Positions 55,138-63,574 of a stretch of 64,000 bases of DNA are shown here, in pieces. The DNA lies in contig NZ_JBJKFD010000001.1 of the NCBI RefSeq assembly GCF_049723905.1, forward strand, positions 744,001 to 808,000, given 5' to 3'. The stretch's first letter is position 1. The number at the start of each line of letters is the position of its first letter. The DNA comes from G963665185 sp049723905 (GTDB taxonomy: Bacteria > Desulfobacterota > Desulfovibrionia > Desulfovibrionales > Desulfovibrionaceae). Below the pieces are notes generated by a model that was given only the letters and a program-made list of their open reading frames with translations, had not been told where the DNA came from and did not search any database. Both the position numbers and the translations under genes were made by a program.

Positions 55138-55959
55138 CTATGCTCCAACCCCGGCCCTCGCCTCAAGCCTCTGGGCCAGAACTGCGAGCGAACGGGTCAA
55201 TTTACGTTTTGTACGCCGCATAGCCTCGGTTTCCATAAAACCGGGTTCATCCTTGGAAGGGCTTTCCTGACGCTTTTCCGTCATCATCCCATTAATGGTT
55301 TCAATACGAAGCTCTATGGAGCGCACATCGGCCGGATCAGTGGCCATCTGCATAAGCTCCTTATAAATATCCACAGCCTGCTTGTAATCCCCCTGAGAAA
55401 TGAGCAACTCCGCCATTGTACGTGTGCGCAAATTCCCTTCTTCCTCTTCTCCAGCCCCGGAAGAATCGCCCTTCTGTTTGGAATCCGAGGAAGCTGTCGC
55501 CTCCTGTGAATCGGCAGAGGTTGTTGGCTGCACGTCCTTCCCAGCAGGAAAGCGCGCTCCGGCAGCTGCTTCTATGCCGAGCTTGATGATCTCGGTCCAG
55601 CTGAGGGGGCTCCCCTCGATATATGAGGCTAGAAAACGTAAGGAGACAGAGGCATCAGGCGCGGAGCGATCACACTTATCGGCCCACAGAGTCCAAAAGG
55701 ATGGATAACGAGCCATAGTCTCGACCACAGCTCCGATCTCCTCCATGGCATCCTCTCGTTTGCCCATCTGCAGCAGAATCTCGATAAGAAGAAGACGAGC
55801 CTCTGTGTAATCTGGATGCCGGCCCAGACCTTTACGTAGTGTATCTTCTGCCTGAAAAAAAAGCCCTGTCTCTGCATATAATTTTGCAAGCGGAAAGAAG
55901 ACTTTGGACGTGCTGTCCGTGTTGAAGAGTTCCTGGAGGAGTTCTATTTTGTTCTTCAT
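55138..55959 (-). CDS. TPR-repeat protein
   Basis: The 273-residue protein has tetratricopeptide-like repeats in the first 100 residues (AKLYAETGLFFQAEDTLRKG, YTEARLLLIEILLQMGKRED). A low-complexity Ser/Gly/Glu-rich linker follows (residues ~150-180), then another repeat (AELLISQGDYKQAVDIYKEL). No signal peptide is visible. The C-terminus is basic (RRTKRKLTRSLAVLAQRLE). It overlaps the FtsB-like gene by ATGA, so it is likely a cytoplasmic adaptor made with a division-related protein. Specific role unknown. Confidence 0.75.
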   Translation of the reverse strand: MKNKIELLQELFNTDSTSKVFFPLAKLYAETGLFFQAEDTLRKGLGRHPDYTEARLLLIEILLQMGKREDAMEEIGAVVETMARYPSFWTLWADKCDRSAPDASVSLRFLASYIEGSPLSWTEIIKLGIEAAAGARFPAGKDVQPTTSADSQEATASSDSKQKGDSSGAGEEEEGNLRTRTMAELLISQGDYKQAVDIYKELMQMATDPADVRSIELRIETINGMMTEKRQESPSKDEPGFMETEAMRRTKRKLTRSLAVLAQRLEARAGVGA

Positions 55960-56270
55960 TCGCCTTGCTCTCCTGCCGTCGCATTGTGGAACGTCTCAGG
56001 AAAAAGGTAAAGGACCTCATCTTCCTTGACGAAATTCGTTTTGGAACGAATGACCTGCTCCATATACTTTTTATTGGATTTGAGCCAGCGTATTTCCCGG
56101 CTCAGACGACGGCTGTGATCTTCCGTTTGCTGAATACTGTGCAACAACCGTTCATGCCGTTGCGCCATTTCCAGATAGGCATTAACGCCTTGATCACTGA
56201 TAAATAGAAGAAAGAGCAGGAAAATATTGCCTCCTGCCAGCAGCAACAAAAACAAGTGCCGCAATACCAT
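55956..56270 (-). CDS. FtsB/DivIC-type septum-formation initiator protein
   Basis: From the ATG at 56270 the product is about 104 residues. It has one N-terminal transmembrane helix (HLFLLLLAGGNIFLLFLLFI), a coiled coil (YLEMAQRHERLLHSIQQTED and on), and the end block IRSKTNFVKEDEVLYLFPE. This is the FtsB/DivIC layout: a bitopic protein that joins FtsQ and FtsL in the divisome. The longer frame from 56327 starts at TTG inside the preceding gene. No strong ribosome-binding site is visible. Confidence 0.78.
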   Translation of the reverse strand: MVLRHLFLLLLAGGNIFLLFLLFISDQGVNAYLEMAQRHERLLHSIQQTEDHSRRLSREIRWLKSNKKYMEQVIRSKTNFVKEDEVLYLFPETFHNATAGEQGE

Positions 56271-56283
56271 ACGTACCGACCGG

Positions 56284-56559
56284 TCAGTGTAGAATGTCTT
56301 TTTCGTTGTCCTGTTCCACGATTGCAAGAGGAACGCGCAACTCGTCCAAAAAATTTGCTGTCACGTCCTCGATTCGCTCTACATCCGCTTCATGAAGTTC
56401 CAGACGATCAACACTATTTAGAAATCGTTTCAGGGTCTCGAACTCACGAAGAAGATCATGCCCGTATTCAAGGCGCTGCAACTTAGGCTCCAGGTCCAAA
56501 ATGGTCTGGAGGCAGTTTGTCAGTCTCATCAAAAGATGCAACGGCCTGCTTTCAGGCAT
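56284..56559 (-). CDS. Small conserved-looking protein of unknown function
   Basis: The ATG at 56559 has GGGGGAG eight bases upstream and gives 91 residues. The product is helical and acidic, with LHLLMRLTNCLQTILDLEPK and LKRFLNSVDRLELHEADVER. No motif is recognised. A longer frame from 56730 would overlap pgsA by 62 bases and has no better site. Its place between pgsA and the FtsB-like gene, 13 bases before the latter, suggests an operon. Confidence 0.6.
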   Translation of the reverse strand: MPESRPLHLLMRLTNCLQTILDLEPKLQRLEYGHDLLREFETLKRFLNSVDRLELHEADVERIEDVTANFLDELRVPLAIVEQDNEKDILH

Positions 56560-56668
56560 AGCGACAACTCCCCCTTGTCGATACCACAGCAAAACACAAT
56601 TCGTCTGCACATGCGCTTCGTGAAGGCCGACCAAAGCAGGTCGGCCATTCTCACACTTCACGACATGT

Positions 56669-57217
56669 TTATTCCGCAGAATCCGACCATGTCCGGTAGA
56701 AATTGTACATGTATTTTCCACCAGAAACAACCGTCATAAACAAAGCCAGGTAAAGCACAACGATTCCTAGGGGCTGCGGGTCCCAACCAAAGACGGGGTA
56801 ATGCAAAATGAGGGGGCACAATGCAAATATCTGCAATACGGTTTTCAGCTTGCCGAACTTGTCCGCCGCAATGACGATGCCCTGGTCAGCAGCAACAGCC
56901 CGCATGCCTGTTACGGCCAATTCCCTGCCCATGATCAAAATCACGACCCAGGCAGGTGCCCAACCATTGTTGACCAACATGATCAGCACCGAACAAATCA
57001 GCAGCTTATCGGCAAGAGGATCGAGAAACTTGCCGATATTCGTCACCAACTTCTGCCGTCTGGCAACCATTCCGTCGAATAAATCGGTCAACGCAGCAGC
57101 TGCAAATACAAGCAAAGCTCCCCAAGAAGTCAGCACTCCGGGAAAATACAACAACAGCACAAGGATTGGGACAGCAATAATCCGCAACAGGGTCAGCTTA
57201 TTGGCCAAATTAAACAT
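56669..57217 (-). CDS. pgsA: CDP-diacylglycerol-glycerol-3-phosphate 3-phosphatidyltransferase
   Basis: The 182-residue membrane enzyme has the CDP-alcohol phosphatidyltransferase signature DLFDGMVARRQKLVTNIGKF followed by LDPLADKL, with the metal-binding aspartates. It makes phosphatidylglycerol phosphate, the precursor of phosphatidylglycerol and cardiolipin. Four or five hydrophobic helices are visible. It begins 24 bases after the Mrp-type gene. Confidence 0.94.
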   Translation of the reverse strand: MFNLANKLTLLRIIAVPILVLLLYFPGVLTSWGALLVFAAAALTDLFDGMVARRQKLVTNIGKFLDPLADKLLICSVLIMLVNNGWAPAWVVILIMGRELAVTGMRAVAADQGIVIAADKFGKLKTVLQIFALCPLILHYPVFGWDPQPLGIVVLYLALFMTVVSGGKYMYNFYRTWSDSAE

Positions 57218-57241
57218 AATGATCTCCCCGGGCGAGTGAAT

Positions 57242-58129
57242 TCAAGGATTGATGCTAGCAGCTGCCTCAAGACTATTGAAAGCCTCGTCGGCCACTGCTT
57301 TGCCCACAGCCAGAAAAGCTTCTTTGGCCGGACAGTCCTGCTCCAAAAGAACCACAGGTTTTCCCATGTCTCCAGCCACTACCGTAGCCGGATCGAGAGG
57401 AATGGCACCGAGAAAGTGCAAGCCATATTTCTTGGCCAGTTCTTCGCCGCCGCCCCGTTTGAACAAATCAATGCGCTCCTGGCAATGCGGACAAATTAGC
57501 CCGCTCATATTTTCCACTACACCAAGAATATTAGCCTTGGCATATTGCAGAAAATTGACGGCCTTACGTACATCGGCCAGGGAAATTTCCTGGGGGGTGG
57601 TAACGACCACACACAGTGCGTCCGGAATTGTTTTCAGAACCGTCATATGCTCATCACCGGTTCCGGGAGGCGAGTCGATCAACAGAAAATCAAGTTCGCC
57701 CCACTCCACATCGGCAATAAACTGACGGATGGCCGAAGTCTTCATGGGCCCTCTCCACAGAACCGCCTGGTCGGGGTCCTTAAGCAGGGAGTCCATGGAA
57801 ACAACACCGAGATTTTCGTTATACTGCTTGGGCTTGATCAGATTTCCCCGCCCGACGTCCAGCTGACCACGCAGGTTCAGCAGTCCAGGAACACTTGGCC
57901 CATGGATATCAACATCCAGAATTCCGACCTTGTATCCCTGTTCGGCGAGAGAAGCCGCGATGTTGACGGTTACGGAACTCTTGCCCACACCGCCCTTTCC
58001 GCTCATAATAAAGACTTTGTAGCGAATGCGCTCCAGAGTCGTATTAATCAACTGATCCTGCAATTGCTGCTTGGCGCTTTTTGCCTGTTCTCCCCCGCCG
58101 GAAGAACAGCTGCTGCATGAACTACTCAT
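57242..58129 (-). CDS. Mrp/NBP35-type Fe-S cluster carrier ATPase
   Basis: The 295-residue protein has a Cys-rich start (SSSCSSCSSGGGEQ), the deviant Walker A MSGKGGVGKSSV, a Walker B-like LLIDSPPGTGDEHMTVL, and the CxxC motif MSGLICPHCQERIDLF that binds a bridging [4Fe-4S] cluster. Mrp/ApbC proteins deliver Fe-S clusters to apo-enzymes. The extra N-terminal cysteines recall NBP35 and may hold a second cluster. Sulfate reducers carry several such paralogues. Confidence 0.92.
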   Translation of the reverse strand: MSSSCSSCSSGGGEQAKSAKQQLQDQLINTTLERIRYKVFIMSGKGGVGKSSVTVNIAASLAEQGYKVGILDVDIHGPSVPGLLNLRGQLDVGRGNLIKPKQYNENLGVVSMDSLLKDPDQAVLWRGPMKTSAIRQFIADVEWGELDFLLIDSPPGTGDEHMTVLKTIPDALCVVVTTPQEISLADVRKAVNFLQYAKANILGVVENMSGLICPHCQERIDLFKRGGGEELAKKYGLHFLGAIPLDPATVVAGDMGKPVVLLEQDCPAKEAFLAVGKAVADEAFNSLEAAASINP

Positions 58130-58223
58130 TTTAACAAACTCCTTACATTCCTTCCTACATACGCCAGAGGATATCTCCGCCGTATGCTTGAGAAATCCCT
58201 ACTCCCTTCAAAAGAAAGCCGGG

Positions 58224-59159
58224 CTATGCGCGTTCCGATCCGCCGGACAAGCGTTCCAGCATCACGACCAGAATAAACCCCACAAACATAAACCCCAACG
58301 CCCAAAAAAACTGTGTATCAAGGTGCCGTGGTAAAATATTCTCTGTTGCCAACACGTATGTCTTGCCCTGAATAATCTTCATCCGCAAGACTTCCTTCCA
58401 GGGCCATATTTTTCGCATTGCCCCCAACATGATACCCGTCAAAAGACTGATCGTGGCGGCATGGTGACGTTGCAGCAGATAGTGAAGCACGCGGGAAAAA
58501 AGCATAATCCCCACGATACACCCGCAACCAAAGACTGCAATCACTAAAAGATTCTCGGCAAGCAGAGGGTTCTTCAGAGCGCCGGTAACAAACGTGTACT
58601 TCCCCATAATAAGAAGCAGAAAAGCACCGGAAAGCCCAGGGAGAATCATTGCACAGATGGCGATCATTCCGCACAAAAACAAAAAAGATAATGAATCTGG
58701 CGTATTCACAGGAATCAGGCCGACAATATAGTAGCTCCCAAGCGCACCTAGAGCCAAACAAACCGTGTTGACACCGTTCAAATGTCCAATCCGCTTTCCG
58801 ACAACCCAGATGGAAGCCGCAATAAGGCCGAAAAACAAAGACCAAGTCTGTGTCGAATATTGATCAAGAAAAAAATGCATCAGGCGGGCCATCGAAAGCA
58901 GGGAAATACCAATCCCTAGAAGCAAAGGAAGCAAAAAGCTCAAATGCACATGGCGAACAGCACCAGAAAAATCAAGATGCAGTATTTTTTTAAAAAAAAT
59001 GAAATCAAATGAACGAATTGCGTCAACAAGTTCGTCATAAATACCAGTGATAAAGGCAATAGTCCCACCGGAGACGCCGGGAACTATGTCCGCTGCTCCC
59101 ATACAGATCCCTTTCAGGGTAAGTATGCCAGCCTTTAGCAAAGTCGATTTGTTTTCCAT
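58224..59159 (-). CDS. DUF368 membrane protein, polyprenyl-phosphate transporter family
   Basis: The 311-residue protein has about eight to nine hydrophobic helices. The N-terminal block GICMGAADIVPGVSGGTIAFITGIYDEL and the central ILPGLSGAFLLLIMGKY are the two inverted-repeat half motifs of DUF368. The family is known to return undecaprenyl phosphate across the inner membrane (named PopT). It would recycle the lipid carrier for wall and LPS building. It is 24 bases after pcm. Confidence 0.88.
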   Translation of the reverse strand: MENKSTLLKAGILTLKGICMGAADIVPGVSGGTIAFITGIYDELVDAIRSFDFIFFKKILHLDFSGAVRHVHLSFLLPLLLGIGISLLSMARLMHFFLDQYSTQTWSLFFGLIAASIWVVGKRIGHLNGVNTVCLALGALGSYYIVGLIPVNTPDSLSFLFLCGMIAICAMILPGLSGAFLLLIMGKYTFVTGALKNPLLAENLLVIAVFGCGCIVGIMLFSRVLHYLLQRHHAATISLLTGIMLGAMRKIWPWKEVLRMKIIQGKTYVLATENILPRHLDTQFFWALGFMFVGFILVVMLERLSGGSERA

Positions 59160-59183
59160 AAATATATTTATCTCGAAAATGTA

Positions 59184-59828
59184 TTACCAGCCGTGCTGCC
59201 CGACGAGGTCGACAAACACGACTTCCTCCATACGGGTTCTGGTAAACCTTCCATCCTGCTTTTTTATTAAAACAAGCTGCTGCATTTTTCGTTGGCTGCC
59301 TACCGGAATAATCAGCCGAGCAGGGTCCCCCATCTGTTCCAATAAGGGGAGAGGGACTTCGGGGCCACCCGCGGTAACGATAATACGATCAAAAGGAGCT
59401 TCTTCCTGCCATCCCAACGTACCGTCGTCCAGCTTGCACTTCACTCTAAAGTAACGCAAGTCCATGAGGCGTTCCCTAGTGGCAAAGTACAACTCACGTA
59501 CTCTTTCCACCGTATATACCTCTGCACCCATGGCAGCCAGAACAGCAGCCTGATACCCGGAGCCGGTTCCGATCTCCAAAACCTTCATGCCCGGGCTGAT
59601 CTCAAGCAATTCGCTCATTCTGGCAACAATATAAGGCTGTGAAATGGTCTGCCCATATCCAATAGGCTGTGGCCGATCATCGTAAGCCTGAAGCGCAAGT
59701 GCTTCTTCGACAAATTTATGCCGGGGCACTGTACGCATGGCGTCGAGTACCGCAGTGGCACGTATGCCGCGAGCTTCTATCTGCTCACGGACCATTCGTT
59801 CTCTGTTTCGTTTCGGATCGATTCTCAA
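59184..59828 (-). CDS. pcm: Protein-L-isoaspartate O-methyltransferase
   Basis: The 214-residue methyltransferase has RMVREQIEARGI, YGQTISQPYIVARMSELLEI, the SAM motif VLEIGTGSGYQAAVLAAMG, and ITAGGPEVPLPLLEQM-like sequence near the C-terminus. It starts repair of isoaspartyl residues in aged proteins. The frame begins at TTG (59828); an ATG at 59795 (MVREQ) is an alternative, but family homology extends upstream of it. Confidence 0.93.
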   Translation of the reverse strand: MRIDPKRNRERMVREQIEARGIRATAVLDAMRTVPRHKFVEEALALQAYDDRPQPIGYGQTISQPYIVARMSELLEISPGMKVLEIGTGSGYQAAVLAAMGAEVYTVERVRELYFATRERLMDLRYFRVKCKLDDGTLGWQEEAPFDRIIVTAGGPEVPLPLLEQMGDPARLIIPVGSQRKMQQLVLIKKQDGRFTRTRMEEVVFVDLVGQHGW

Positions 59829-60108
59829 GCTGAACTACCAATCAAGTTACGATAGAATTTTCATACGATGAGGTTGCAGGCGTTACAGTTTCGACCAAGG
59901 ATAACTAGTTTTGGGAAAGCTCTACAGCATTTGTCTCCGAAGTCAACTTAAAGAGCGCCCGCCATGCCTCATAATCCCGCCTCTCCCAACGCTGCGCAAA
60001 TTCCTTAAACACCGCATTATTATTTTATAGCCTAGGCATGGTCCAACTTGACAGCACGCATGCGAGAGGAGACAAAGATAGTGTGGAATTCCAACAAGGA
60101 GGACTCGG
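59829..60108. other. Divergent intergenic region between pcm and the CBS gene
   Basis: These 280 bases contain no gene. TTGACA at 60048-60053 is a possible -35 element for the CBS gene, but I do not see a good -10 at the right distance. Confidence 0.35.
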
Positions 60109-60546
60109 ATGTTAACCGTTCGCCAACTCATGACTTTAGAGCCCTATTCCCTACACGAAAGCGACAACGTCCTTTCCGCACGGACCCTGATGACCGGCAA
60201 GCGAATACGGCACATCCCTATTTTGACGGATTCCGGGACATTCTCCGGTCTGGTCACACACAGGGACCTGCTCTCGCATGCCATATCCCTGCTGGCTGAT
60301 ATCGACGAGCACACCCAGACAGAAATTGATTCAGGAATTCCGGTCCGGGAAATCATGCGTCGCGATGTTCTAACCATTGGCCCTGATATTCCTGTTCGCG
60401 ATGCTGCCGAAATCCTTTTGGAAAACAAGTATGGCTGCCTGCCAGTTCTGGATAGCGGCAAGCTGGTAGGCATTTTAACGGAAGCCGACTTTCTGAAGCT
60501 GACCATCAGCCTTATCGACGAACTGGAAAAGAAAAAATCTCACTAG
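60109..60546 (+). CDS. CBS-pair protein
   Basis: The 145-residue protein is a tandem of two CBS domains: TVRQLMTLEPYSLHESDNVL to LVTHRDLLSHA, then PVREIMRRDVLTIGPDIPVR to ILTEADFLKLTI. No catalytic domain is present. CBS pairs bind adenine nucleotides and work as free energy sensors. The RBS AAGGAGG precedes the ATG. It is monocistronic with its own terminator. The partner protein is unknown. Confidence 0.88.
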   Translation: MLTVRQLMTLEPYSLHESDNVLSARTLMTGKRIRHIPILTDSGTFSGLVTHRDLLSHAISLLADIDEHTQTEIDSGIPVREIMRRDVLTIGPDIPVRDAAEILLENKYGCLPVLDSGKLVGILTEADFLKLTISLIDELEKKKSH

Positions 60547-60657
60547 AAAATAGTGGCTATCCCCACTGTACCACCACGGCACCACAACAATAGCACTACG
60601 ACTAAGTAGCCATTTTTCAGAATGTTAGCTTGATCCCCTCTAAAAAATATGCCCGAG

Positions 60658-60696
60658 AAAAAAGTCCGTTTGGAACATCTCCAGACGGACTTTTTT
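60658..60696. terminator. Bidirectional terminator between the CBS and permease genes
   Basis: AAAAAAGTCCGTTTGGA and TCCAGACGGACTTTTTT form a 17-base stem with one G-T pair and a 5-base loop, with T-runs on both strands. Confidence 0.92.
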
Positions 60697-60733
60697 CTTG
60701 GCATGCAGCCTGTTGAAAAGAGAGCTTTAATCT

Positions 60734-62110
60734 CTACGTGGTAAGCACTATTCCCATAAAATTCCACCATGCCCAGTCCAATGGGAACAAAATAAGCAAT
60801 GTTGCAGCCGCCAACAAAAGGCAGCATACGAGCATAACTCGATAAGAGAGTCTCCCCACGTGACCGGCAACGATAAACGGAGGAGCCTGATACGGCAGGA
60901 TGACCGTTGAATAAGCGAGCACCTGAATCATGAGCAAGGAAAACAATGGAATATGCGCAGCATGTGCAATTTCGCCGGACAACGGGGCAAAAAGCGAAGG
61001 AATCCCCGGCAACGACGTGAAGAGCCCTGTCGCCATAAACAAACTGAGTATCATGGAGCTGTTTCCTACTCCACCCTCTGGCCCCAAAGGAAGTAGATGC
61101 AGGAAATTAGCCGTTATAAAATGACCAAGCCCTGATCCCCTGATGACACTCCCCACCCCGATGGCACAGGCGATGAAAAGCAATGTATCCATCCGCACCT
61201 GTCCAAGGAGATTTGCGTCTTTCAATCCGGGCACAGGAAAAAGGAGCATGACCGCAACAGCCATCCCCACCCAGCCGGGTGATATTCCATGAAGCGAGTC
61301 CAGCATCCACAAAGCCAACGCCACACAGAGCACACCAAACGTATAACGTTCTTCAAAGGCCCATTTCCTATGTGCTTCCGGCATTTGCTGGTTCTGTATT
61401 TCAGCAGGAAGTACAAATCGAATAATAGCCCATAAGACTGCGGCCTTACAGATTCCTAAAACCGGAAAATGGAGGAGAAGAAACTCCATGTATCCGATTT
61501 GTATATTAAAAAGAGTACTGGCGGCACCGGAAAGAATCAAATTTGAAAGATTGGCAGACAAAATGGAAAACGGCAGCAAGGTCGTTCCCATCACGCCGGA
61601 CAATAAAATTGCCATGTACCCGTTGTCCCCCACATCGAAACCGCTATCTGCGGCAATATCCTTAAGTATGGGGAGCAGAATTATCACACGTCCCATAGCC
61701 GAGGGGACCAAAAAGGAAAAAAGTACGCTGGCCACGATGATGCGCATCAGGAGCGTGCTGTATGAGGCTTTTCCCCTCACACGAAATGACATGGCCATCC
61801 GATGGCTCAAGCCAGATGCCTGAATTGCCCCACCGATGACAAGACCGGAAAAGACAAGCCAAAATGCAGGAGTAGTAAAACCTTGAAAGATAGTTTCCGG
61901 ATCTACTGCCCTGCTGACCGCAAGTGTCAGGAAAAAAAGCAACGCAGCAACACCGTCGCCCACAAGGCGAAATCCCCAGCAACAAACCAGAAAGGTTACT
62001 GCTCCAGCAACTATTCTTCCCTGAGGACCAGCCCCTCCTGTATACCAGAGAGCCGCCCATACTAAAATTGCGGAACAGCCCCACACAGCAGGGCGCAAAT
62101 AACGAGGCAT
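60734..62110 (-). CDS. SLC13/DASS-type anion permease
   Basis: The 458-residue protein has about 11-12 membrane helices. It has the divalent-anion symporter pattern: TTPAFWLVFSGLVIGGAIQASG, a first half motif with SANLSNLI, and a second half with MATGLFTSLPGIPSLFAPLS and YSTVILPYQAPPFIVA. The family moves di- and tricarboxylates, sulfate or arsenite/silicate, usually with Na+. The substrate cannot be told. In a sulfate reducer, sulfate or a C4-dicarboxylate are candidates. It is monocistronic. Confidence 0.85.
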   Translation of the reverse strand: MPRYLRPAVWGCSAILVWAALWYTGGAGPQGRIVAGAVTFLVCCWGFRLVGDGVAALLFFLTLAVSRAVDPETIFQGFTTPAFWLVFSGLVIGGAIQASGLSHRMAMSFRVRGKASYSTLLMRIIVASVLFSFLVPSAMGRVIILLPILKDIAADSGFDVGDNGYMAILLSGVMGTTLLPFSILSANLSNLILSGAASTLFNIQIGYMEFLLLHFPVLGICKAAVLWAIIRFVLPAEIQNQQMPEAHRKWAFEERYTFGVLCVALALWMLDSLHGISPGWVGMAVAVMLLFPVPGLKDANLLGQVRMDTLLFIACAIGVGSVIRGSGLGHFITANFLHLLPLGPEGGVGNSSMILSLFMATGLFTSLPGIPSLFAPLSGEIAHAAHIPLFSLLMIQVLAYSTVILPYQAPPFIVAGHVGRLSYRVMLVCCLLLAAATLLILFPLDWAWWNFMGIVLTT

Positions 62111-62274
62111 TTCAAAAATCCTTTCCTGCCGCTTTCCGCGACAATATCTTTATTCGAATAAGCACATAGGTTCGTGCAGAGGGAATACAAAATCCGACAG
62201 GCAGTAAAACTGCCTGCTCTACCAGAAATAAGCACAACAGCTAACTATCCTGCGCACACACCCATAAAACAAAA

Positions 62275-62300
62275 GTCCGTAAAATCAGTGTTTTACGGAC
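62275..62300 (-). terminator. Orphan terminator-like hairpin
   Basis: GTCCGTAAAA and TTTTACGGAC form a perfect 10-base stem with a 6-base loop, followed on the minus strand by TTTTGTTTTA. There is no coding gene in the 350 bases ahead of it on that strand. It may end a small RNA or read-through from the hydrogenase operon. Confidence 0.6.
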
Positions 62301-62558
62301 GATAGTCGTAATCCATAAGAAGACGTACCCTGTCCCCTTTTTTGGGATAGCAATTTGACGAGGGCCCCTGGCAAACCGATTTTTCTTACAGCCCACGCTT
62401 ATGAAAAAGAACTATGATACTTCCGGGGGAACAACCATTTTTCAGGTGGTGCCCACCTCTCGTTTGTCCTTCATTACATGTACATAAAATAAGGTAAACT
62501 AAGAATTCCGGGTAAGTACCCATTATCTCCGAAGTCTTCCAGAGGGTGCACAGACAAC

Positions 62559-62577
62559 AAAAAGGCATCAGCCTTTA
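62559..62577 (-). terminator. Likely terminator of the hydrogenase operon
   Basis: On the minus strand AAAGGC TGAT GCCTTT is followed by TTGTTG, about 75 bases after the hypC stop. A second, larger stem (GCGGC...GCCGC around 62610-62641) lies between, so one or both may act. Confidence 0.5.
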
Positions 62578-62650
62578 ATAAGAAAAAAAGCAAAAAGCTT
62601 GAATGGAAAGGCGGCTTGCCGTTTTACTCGGTCAGGCCGCCCAAAGCATT

Positions 62651-62908
62651 TTAAAATTCGTCGGCCAGATGTTCCTGCCCTTGAACAGCACGGGCCATAT
62701 CACGCAGAATATCCAGACTCTCCTGGGCTTCCCTAGGATCGAGTTTGCGAAGGGCGAAACCGGCATGAAGAATGATGTAGTCCCCCACTTCCGGTTTGGG
62801 GTCGATCAGCATGAGTGAAGCCTTTATAAAAGTATCCCCTTCCCCAACTCGACAGTTGGCGACGTCGTTCTCAATGCTTTCGATCTTTACTGGTACAGCA
62901 AGACACAT
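62651..62908 (-). CDS. hypC: Hydrogenase assembly chaperone HypC/HupF
   Basis: The 85-residue protein begins MCLAVPVKIESIEND with the functional Cys2, and has DPKPEVGDYIILHAGFALRK, the usual HypC OB-fold pattern. HypC carries the Fe(CN)2CO unit with HypD and binds the large-subunit precursor. It lies 21 bases after the hydrogenase protease gene. The other hyp genes are not in this window. Confidence 0.95.
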   Translation of the reverse strand: MCLAVPVKIESIENDVANCRVGEGDTFIKASLMLIDPKPEVGDYIILHAGFALRKLDPREAQESLDILRDMARAVQGQEHLADEF

Positions 62909-62929
62909 ACAGTTTCTCCTTGCGCCTGA

Positions 62930-63424
62930 TTACGCCTTCGGCTGAGCGCTTCCGCCCGCACTACAAATTTCTTCAACAACCTTTTCCATAATCCGAGGCA
63001 GTCTTTCTTTGATAGGACCAGAAAGTTCCACCGCCATGGTCTGAAAATCATACGGCTCGATTCCGACAACAACCGCATCCGGTCTATGCCCTGCAATATC
63101 GCAGTAAATAAGTGTATCCACCAAATCAGTCTGATGCATGGAATTTTTGAAGGCCAAACTTTTCCGCAGGTCATCATCTGTAAGACGATACACACTGCCC
63201 GGTTCTCCATCCCCCAAAACAGCATCCACAACGATAAGATAGTCGGAATTCATAATGGGGTCCATCAGGCGCATGCCCAAAGTTCCACCATCGTACAACT
63301 CCACATTGTCGGAAAAAGAATACGACTCCTCCAAAGCTTCAATAACCCGTACTCCGAGCCCTTCATCAGTGAAGAGGATATTGCCCACGCCCATAACGAG
63401 TATGCGCGGCTTTTCCTGCGTCAT
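62930..63424 (-). CDS. hynC: [NiFe] hydrogenase maturation protease (HynC/HyaD/HybD family)
   Basis: The 164-residue endopeptidase has VMGVGNILFTDEGLGVRVIE with the Ni-sensing Glu, the central IVVDAVLGDGEPGSVYRL with an Asp ligand, and the His in NSMHQTDLVDTL. It clips the C-terminal tail of the large subunit after nickel insertion. The large-subunit gene just upstream encodes such a tail. It is followed by hypC. Confidence 0.94.
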   Translation of the reverse strand: MTQEKPRILVMGVGNILFTDEGLGVRVIEALEESYSFSDNVELYDGGTLGMRLMDPIMNSDYLIVVDAVLGDGEPGSVYRLTDDDLRKSLAFKNSMHQTDLVDTLIYCDIAGHRPDAVVVGIEPYDFQTMAVELSGPIKERLPRIMEKVVEEICSAGGSAQPKA

Positions 63425-63501
63425 TTTTGCCTCTCTCGATCTATCTAAAAAAAGTCAGTCCCATCCCAACATATATGTGCTCTGCGGCAAATGCCCGAGA
63501 T

Positions 63502-63542
63502 CAAAAAAACAGGGAACCCACCTCCGAAAAGGCAGGTTCCCC
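63502..63542 (-). terminator. Hairpin between the hydrogenase large-subunit and protease genes
   Basis: On the minus strand GGGAACC and GGTTCCC pair around a ~16-base loop and are followed by GTTTTTTTGATC. It lies 33 bases after the large-subunit stop, so it probably cuts back expression of the protease and hypC. Confidence 0.7.
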
Positions 63543-63574
63543 AATATTAGGCATTCAACCGACGATGTCCACTC

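Larger units (their letters stand above)
62111..62650. other. Gene-free region between the permease and hypC
   Basis: This 540-base stretch holds no gene I can support. It contains several hairpins: GTCCGTAAAATCAGTGTTTT and partner at 62275-62300, AGGTGG/CCACCT near 62445-62460, GGGTAAGTACCC near 62511-62522, and a terminator-like AAAGGC/GCCTTT at 62559-62577. It could hold the end of the hydrogenase transcript, the permease promoter and possibly a small RNA. Confidence 0.45.
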
